Source: an uncultured Kroppenstedtia sp. (GTDB lineage: Bacteria > Bacillota > Bacilli > Thermoactinomycetales > DSM-45169). Taken from it: DNA of 8,560 nucleotides. The translations under genes and the position numbers were made by a program. The notes beneath the pieces are model-generated. The model had not been told where the DNA came from, made no database searches, and saw only the letters and a program-made list of their open reading frames with translations. The stretch spans positions 1-8,560 of the forward strand of contig CAUGKZ010000051.1 in the NCBI GenBank assembly GCA_959600065.1. The letters are read 5' to 3'. Below are positions 5,369 through 8,560 of the stretch, piece after piece. Each line of letters opens with the position of its first letter. Position 1 is the stretch's first letter.

Positions 5369-7615
5369 TTATCCGCCGTTTTCATTTCCACCGGGGTTTC
5401 CTCCCTGGTCATTGCTAGGGGGTGGGTTACCGCCGCCATTGTCACCGCCGGGGTTCCCGTTGTTGCCATCATCTGGCGGTCCGTCGTCGCCGCCGGGTGT
5501 GTCGTCTCCCCCTTGGTTATTCCCAGGACGCCCAGGTGGTTGACTGGGAGGAGGGGTTCCATTCGGATCCCCAGGTTGTCCCTGGTTATCTCCGTTAGGG
5601 TTCGGATCGGGATTCGTGTTGGAGTTATTTCCATCGCGTTTTTGTTCCTGTTGGCCTTGATTGTCATCACCGTGGAAGGTTTTCCACCCGCCATCGCCAG
5701 AGTTGTTGCTGTTTCCTTTGGAGGTGCCGCCTCCAGAGGATGTTTTGAACCGACTGACCTTGGTTCCTTTCACAGCATCGCTCATCACTTGGTGAAAGAT
5801 CCTCGCCGGGTATTCACCACCGGTCAGATCCACTTGGCCGCCATTGTCATTGAAGACGGTGGTAGCCATCAAATATTCCGGAGTATACCCCACAAACCAC
5901 GCAATTTTGCTACCTTGGGTGGTCCCTGTCTTGCCCGCTACATCCCGGCCATCGGGGAGTTGAGCATTCTGTCCGGAACCGTAGTCCACGGCATACTTCA
6001 GAATCCGAGTCATAGTTTGAGACGTGTCTTTGGAGAAGACCTTCACATCTTTTTTCACTTTCTTCTTGGGTTGCACCAGATTGCCGTCTACATCCAGGAT
6101 TTTGGTAATCGTATGGGCTTCATTATACTTGCCATTATGAGCAAAAGTGGAGTAGGCTTGGGCCATCTGTACGGTATTGACCCCTTTAGTCAGACCCCCC
6201 AGTGCCAAGGGCGCTGGCGATTTGTCCGCCGATTCCAGATTCAGGCCTAGCTTTTGCCCGTATTTGTAGCCTTTGTCTATACCCACCACTTCAGTGAGCA
6301 GGCGTGCCGTCGACGCATTGAGGGATTTTGCAACAACGACTTTTAAGGGAACTGTGCCATGAAAGGTCCGGTCCATGTTTCGTGGTGACCACCCTTTATA
6401 GGTAAAGGGATCATCGGATACCATGCTGTTTTCATTGTACCCTTTATCTTGGATAGCAGGTGCGTACACCGTCAAAGGCTTGATCGATGAACCGGGTTGA
6501 ATCGGGGCCAAAGCCCGGTTGGGAAAACCGGGAAGGTAATGGCGGCCGCCTCCGATAGCAGCAATCGCCCCGGTTTTAGGGTCGATCAAGGTGGCTCCGG
6601 CATCCAACTTGTCGCTTCCCTTGTAGAAGGAGTCATCCTTGAGAGCTCGCTCCAAAGAGAGTTGCGCCTTTTTGTTTAAGCCGGTGTATATTTTATACCG
6701 CCCGTTCACCAGTTCTTGTGAGTTGAGGCCGTAACGCTCTTCCGCCTCTTTCAACAAATGTTCCCTGTAGGCCTGGAAATTTTCCGGCTTCTTGTATTTA
6801 TTGAGGTGTTTCTGGTCGATTCCCAGGTCTTTTTTCTGATACTTCTCTTTCTCTTCTTCGGTGATCAATTCAAATTCAGCCATCTTTTTCAGCACCACAT
6901 TGCGTCGCTGCTTGGCAGCCTTGGGGTTTTGATAGGGGTTGTATCCCTCGGGAGCCTTGGGCAATCCCGCTAAGAGAGCGACCTCGTGGGGCTCTAGCTT
7001 TTCTTTGGTCAAATCCTTGCCAAAATAGATTTTGGATGCCATTTGAATTCCGGATACGCTGTTTCCCAGATAAATATAGTTCAGATAACCTTCCAAAATT
7101 TCCTTCTTCGTGTATTTGCGCTCCAGGTTGTAGGCAAGAGTGATTTCGCTTACCTTACGCATGAAGGTTTTGTCTTTGTCGTTGAGAATCAGATTGCGGG
7201 CTACCTGCATCGTGATCGTGCTCCCGCCCTCAGCGGGACTCATGGTGAGCAAGTCCACTGCAAGGGCACGGCCGAGACCCTTCAGATCTGCCCCGTTATG
7301 TTTGTAGAAGCGTTCATCTTCCACATAGACAAAGGTTTTTGCCAAATCCGGGGTTTTTACCTTGTCTAGTTCCACATACTCTCTTTGCTCATCTCCCAGG
7401 GTGGTTGCTTTTTTTTCTTGATGGTCATAGATTGTGGTGACGAATTGCATGTTTTTTAAGCTTTCCAGGTCGTAAAGGTTGGTGGTCATCATCACAGCGG
7501 TGCATCCCCCCATGATGATGAGCAGCGTGGTGGAGAGAACCAGCATCCACCATTTTTTGGTCATCATCGCCTTCCAAAATAACCGACCCATGGATTTTAA
7601 TTTTCGAGCGTTCAT
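5369..7615 (-). CDS. Class A penicillin-binding protein (transglycosylase/transpeptidase) with disordered tail
   Basis: This 748-residue bifunctional enzyme polymerises and cross-links peptidoglycan outside the membrane. A short basic cytoplasmic segment precedes one membrane anchor (about 22-44). The GT51 domain follows, with VEDERFYKHNGAD (catalytic Glu99), GGSTITMQ (130-137), a second acidic residue Glu157 in RKVSEITLAYNLE, and LLAGLPKAPEGYNP (215-226). The transpeptidase domain has SSIK (nucleophile Ser376, Lys379), SLN (431-433) and KTGT (562-565), so all catalytic motifs are intact. From about residue 626 the chain becomes a 120-residue tail of Gly, Asn, Pro, Asp and Gln, likely disordered in the wall. 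The ATG at 7615 is chosen because GGGAGGAG lies about 10 bases upstream; an in-frame ATG at 7663 would add 16 residues across that site. A minus-strand TATGAT at 7647-7652 may be its -10, but no good -35 is visible. It converges on the SDR gene and diverges from the DUF2621 gene. Confidence 0.95.
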   Translation of the reverse strand: MNARKLKSMGRLFWKAMMTKKWWMLVLSTTLLIIMGGCTAVMMTTNLYDLESLKNMQFVTTIYDHQEKKATTLGDEQREYVELDKVKTPDLAKTFVYVEDERFYKHNGADLKGLGRALAVDLLTMSPAEGGSTITMQVARNLILNDKDKTFMRKVSEITLAYNLERKYTKKEILEGYLNYIYLGNSVSGIQMASKIYFGKDLTKEKLEPHEVALLAGLPKAPEGYNPYQNPKAAKQRRNVVLKKMAEFELITEEEKEKYQKKDLGIDQKHLNKYKKPENFQAYREHLLKEAEERYGLNSQELVNGRYKIYTGLNKKAQLSLERALKDDSFYKGSDKLDAGATLIDPKTGAIAAIGGGRHYLPGFPNRALAPIQPGSSIKPLTVYAPAIQDKGYNENSMVSDDPFTYKGWSPRNMDRTFHGTVPLKVVVAKSLNASTARLLTEVVGIDKGYKYGQKLGLNLESADKSPAPLALGGLTKGVNTVQMAQAYSTFAHNGKYNEAHTITKILDVDGNLVQPKKKVKKDVKVFSKDTSQTMTRILKYAVDYGSGQNAQLPDGRDVAGKTGTTQGSKIAWFVGYTPEYLMATTVFNDNGGQVDLTGGEYPARIFHQVMSDAVKGTKVSRFKTSSGGGTSKGNSNNSGDGGWKTFHGDDNQGQQEQKRDGNNSNTNPDPNPNGDNQGQPGDPNGTPPPSQPPGRPGNNQGGDDTPGGDDGPPDDGNNGNPGGDNGGGNPPPSNDQGGNPGGNENGG

Positions 7616-7782
7616 CCCTTTTCTCTCCTCCCAAGATACAATATATATCATACTGGAAGTCATTAAGAAACAGAACCTTTTTCCTGAGAGATGTTTAGAT
7701 TGGTTATATTTTATATTTCTGGGTCGTGCGTTTCCTTTCTTCCCACAGGTCTTCCCCGGTTGCTCGGGTGCCAGATCTCAGC

Positions 7783-7812
7783 TTGCAGGGAGTCTGGATT
7801 CCATCCTATAAT
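7783..7812 (+). promoter_or_regulatory. Likely sigma-A promoter of the DUF2621 gene
   Basis: A perfect -10, TATAAT (7807-7812), lies 18 bases after TTGCAG (7783-7788, three of six consensus bases). A transcript would start near 7819 and have a leader of roughly 95 bases. That leader holds a small hairpin, CCCCT-CTGA-AGGGG, near 7834-7847. The rest of the 7616-7914 interval holds no gene that I can see. Confidence 0.5.
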
Positions 7813-7914
7813 AGTCAGTGAAGTGTTTTTTGGCCCCCTCTGAAGGGGAATGGTGTATGTCAAAATAACAGATACTGTCCGGGTGCTTTTGTGCCCCTGC
7901 TGAGGTGGTTCACC

Positions 7915-8340
7915 ATGCCGGATTGGATCCTATGGGTGATGATCCCCTGGTTTTTGTTCATGGTCTGGTTTTTTGCGACCGGCGGTTATTTCATGTTCCG
8001 CAAGTTTTTGAAGGGCATGCCTAAAGAAGATGGCAAGTCGGATTTGGACTGGCAGGATTATTATATAGAAAAAACCCGTCATCTGTGGACCGAGGAACAA
8101 TTAGCTCTTTTGGAAGAGTTGACCCAACCGGTTCCCAGTCCTTTTCGTGACACTGCCCAACGCACCATCGTTGGGAAAATCGGGCAACTGGCCCTTCAGG
8201 AAAAGGCGGATCGGATGAGTGAGGGTCTGATCATTCGCGGCTATATCCTGGCCACACCTAAACGGGATCACAAGTGGTTGATTGAAACCTTGAACAAAAA
8301 AGAGGTCGATCTGACTCCTTATCGGGAGCTGCTACAATAA
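7915..8340 (+). CDS. DUF2621 family membrane-anchored protein (YneK-like)
   Basis: This 141-residue protein has one strong N-terminal membrane helix (about 4-26, IPWFLFMVWFFATGGYFMF), then a soluble domain. The segment MFRKFLKGMPKEDGKSDLDWQDYYIEKTRHLW is what I recall as the hallmark of the Bacillales DUF2621 family, which includes B. subtilis YneK. The C-terminal half (PVPSPFRDTAQRTIVGKIGQLALQEKA, then LIIRGYILATPKRDHKWL) loosely recalls the small helical PCP_red-type domain, but this is only an impression. The role is unknown. The start is the ATG at 7915, which has TGAGGTGG 6 bases upstream. An in-frame GTG at 7891 would add 8 residues but has no ribosome binding site. It is a single-gene unit with its own promoter and terminator, divergent from the PBP gene. 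Confidence 0.85.
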   Translation: MPDWILWVMIPWFLFMVWFFATGGYFMFRKFLKGMPKEDGKSDLDWQDYYIEKTRHLWTEEQLALLEELTQPVPSPFRDTAQRTIVGKIGQLALQEKADRMSEGLIIRGYILATPKRDHKWLIETLNKKEVDLTPYRELLQ

Positions 8341-8347
8341 CCTCAGG

Positions 8348-8382
8348 GTCTCACCTATCATCGGATGGGTGAGACTTTTTTT
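8348..8382 (+). terminator. Rho-independent terminator after the DUF2621 gene
   Basis: GTCTCACCTATC (8348-8359) pairs with GATGGGTGAGAC (8364-8375), with one T-G pair and an ATCG loop, and is followed by seven T residues. It lies 7 bases after the stop codon. Confidence 0.92.
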
Positions 8383-8392
8383 GTTGCTGGCA

Positions 8393-8431
8393 ACCAGGGC
8401 TGTTGATGAACCAGAAAATGAGCGGTGGAAG
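8393..8431. repeat. Partial relative of the left end of the 4199-4440 element
   Basis: GTTGATGAACCAG at 8402-8414 differs at one position from GTTGATTAACCAG at 4199-4211. The similarity continues in register to about 8428 (AATGAGCGGTG here, AATGGGCGGCG there) and reaches a little upstream (ACCAGGG against ACCAAGG). Most differences are A/G or C/T changes. No matching right end occurs before the window stops 150 bases later. It may be one end of a second copy or a decayed fragment. Confidence 0.45.
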
Positions 8432-8459
8432 GGAGGCGTGTTTCTATCAAAGTGACTTT

Positions 8460-8560
8460 GTATCATAGGCACTACAATCCAAAAGGGCTGAAGCCCTAAA
8501 TTAAGGAAGTACCATAGGCACTACAATTCTGAAATTTAGGAAGTACCATAGGCACTACAA
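8460..8560. repeat. Short direct repeats, 34-bp period, running to the window edge
   Basis: The core CATAGGCACTACAA occurs three times, ending at 8477, 8526 and 8560, each preceded by GTAC or GTAT. The last two copies extend to 29 bases (8498-8526 and 8532-8560) with one mismatch and only five bases between them. The first copy is 49 bases before the second. Between them an AGGGCT-GA-AGCCCT hairpin (8484-8497) is inserted, and a CAAAG-TGA-CTTTG hairpin lies just before the array (8448-8460). The 5-base gap is far too short for CRISPR spacers. The array probably continues beyond the window. Confidence 0.75.

Noticed and set aside
5363..6250. Plus-strand ORF of 295 residues
   Set aside because: It is antisense to the PBP tail and transpeptidase region. 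Its length comes from the GC-rich low-complexity coding of the opposite strand, and the PBP motifs are unambiguous.
7834..7847. Hairpin CCCCT-CTGA-AGGGG as a terminator
   Set aside because: The stem is short and neither strand has a T-run after it. It lies inside the leader of the DUF2621 transcript.
8460..8560. CRISPR array at the right edge
   Set aside because: The two best repeats are separated by only five bases, and the other interval contains a hairpin rather than a spacer-sized unique sequence. No cas gene is present.

Overview
This window reads as an ordinary chromosomal segment of a Gram-positive, Bacillales-type bacterium with moderately high GC. Strong GGAGG-type ribosome binding sites, TTG and GTG starts, rho-independent terminators, a Bacillus-style DUF2621 protein and an NfeD/YuaF-like membrane protein all point that way. 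The family Thermoactinomycetaceae would fit, but that placement is inference and nothing in the window proves it.

Layout. At the left edge (1-367, minus) is the N-terminal part of an NfeD/YuaF-like membrane protein that runs off the window. A two-gene minus-strand unit follows (480-1265). Its upstream gene encodes an IsdG/HmoA-type haem monooxygenase with an apparently intact Asn/Trp/His triad. Its downstream gene encodes a four-helix membrane protein resembling the CopD/HemJ group, and a clear terminator closes the unit (441-470). Divergent from it on the plus strand is a compact two-gene ABC importer (1466-4047) of the OpuC/OpuF/EgtUV class. It consists of an ATPase with a shortened C-terminal CBS region and a single polypeptide that fuses the permease to the substrate-binding domain; the two genes overlap by 4 bp.

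A 433-bp gap (4048-4480) has no convincing gene. It contains a roughly 242-bp palindrome-like element bounded by perfect 12-bp inverted repeats, whose inner flanks also pair. After it comes an AT-richer short-chain dehydrogenase (4481-5251, plus). The dehydrogenase converges on a large class A penicillin-binding protein (5369-7615, minus) with a long Gly/Asn/Pro/Asp tail, and a strong hairpin lies between their 3' ends. A DUF2621 membrane protein (7915-8340, plus) is transcribed divergently from the PBP and has a good promoter and terminator. The right edge holds a partial relative of the 4199 element end and a run of short direct repeats with 34-bp period that continues to the window boundary.

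How the genes work together. Three functional groups are visible: a haem-linked pair, a complete osmolyte or ergothioneine-type importer, and cell-wall synthesis. I see no defence island, CRISPR array, prophage or secondary-metabolite cluster. The least explained parts are the intergenic element at 4199-4440 with its partial relative near 8402, and the tandem repeats at the right edge.
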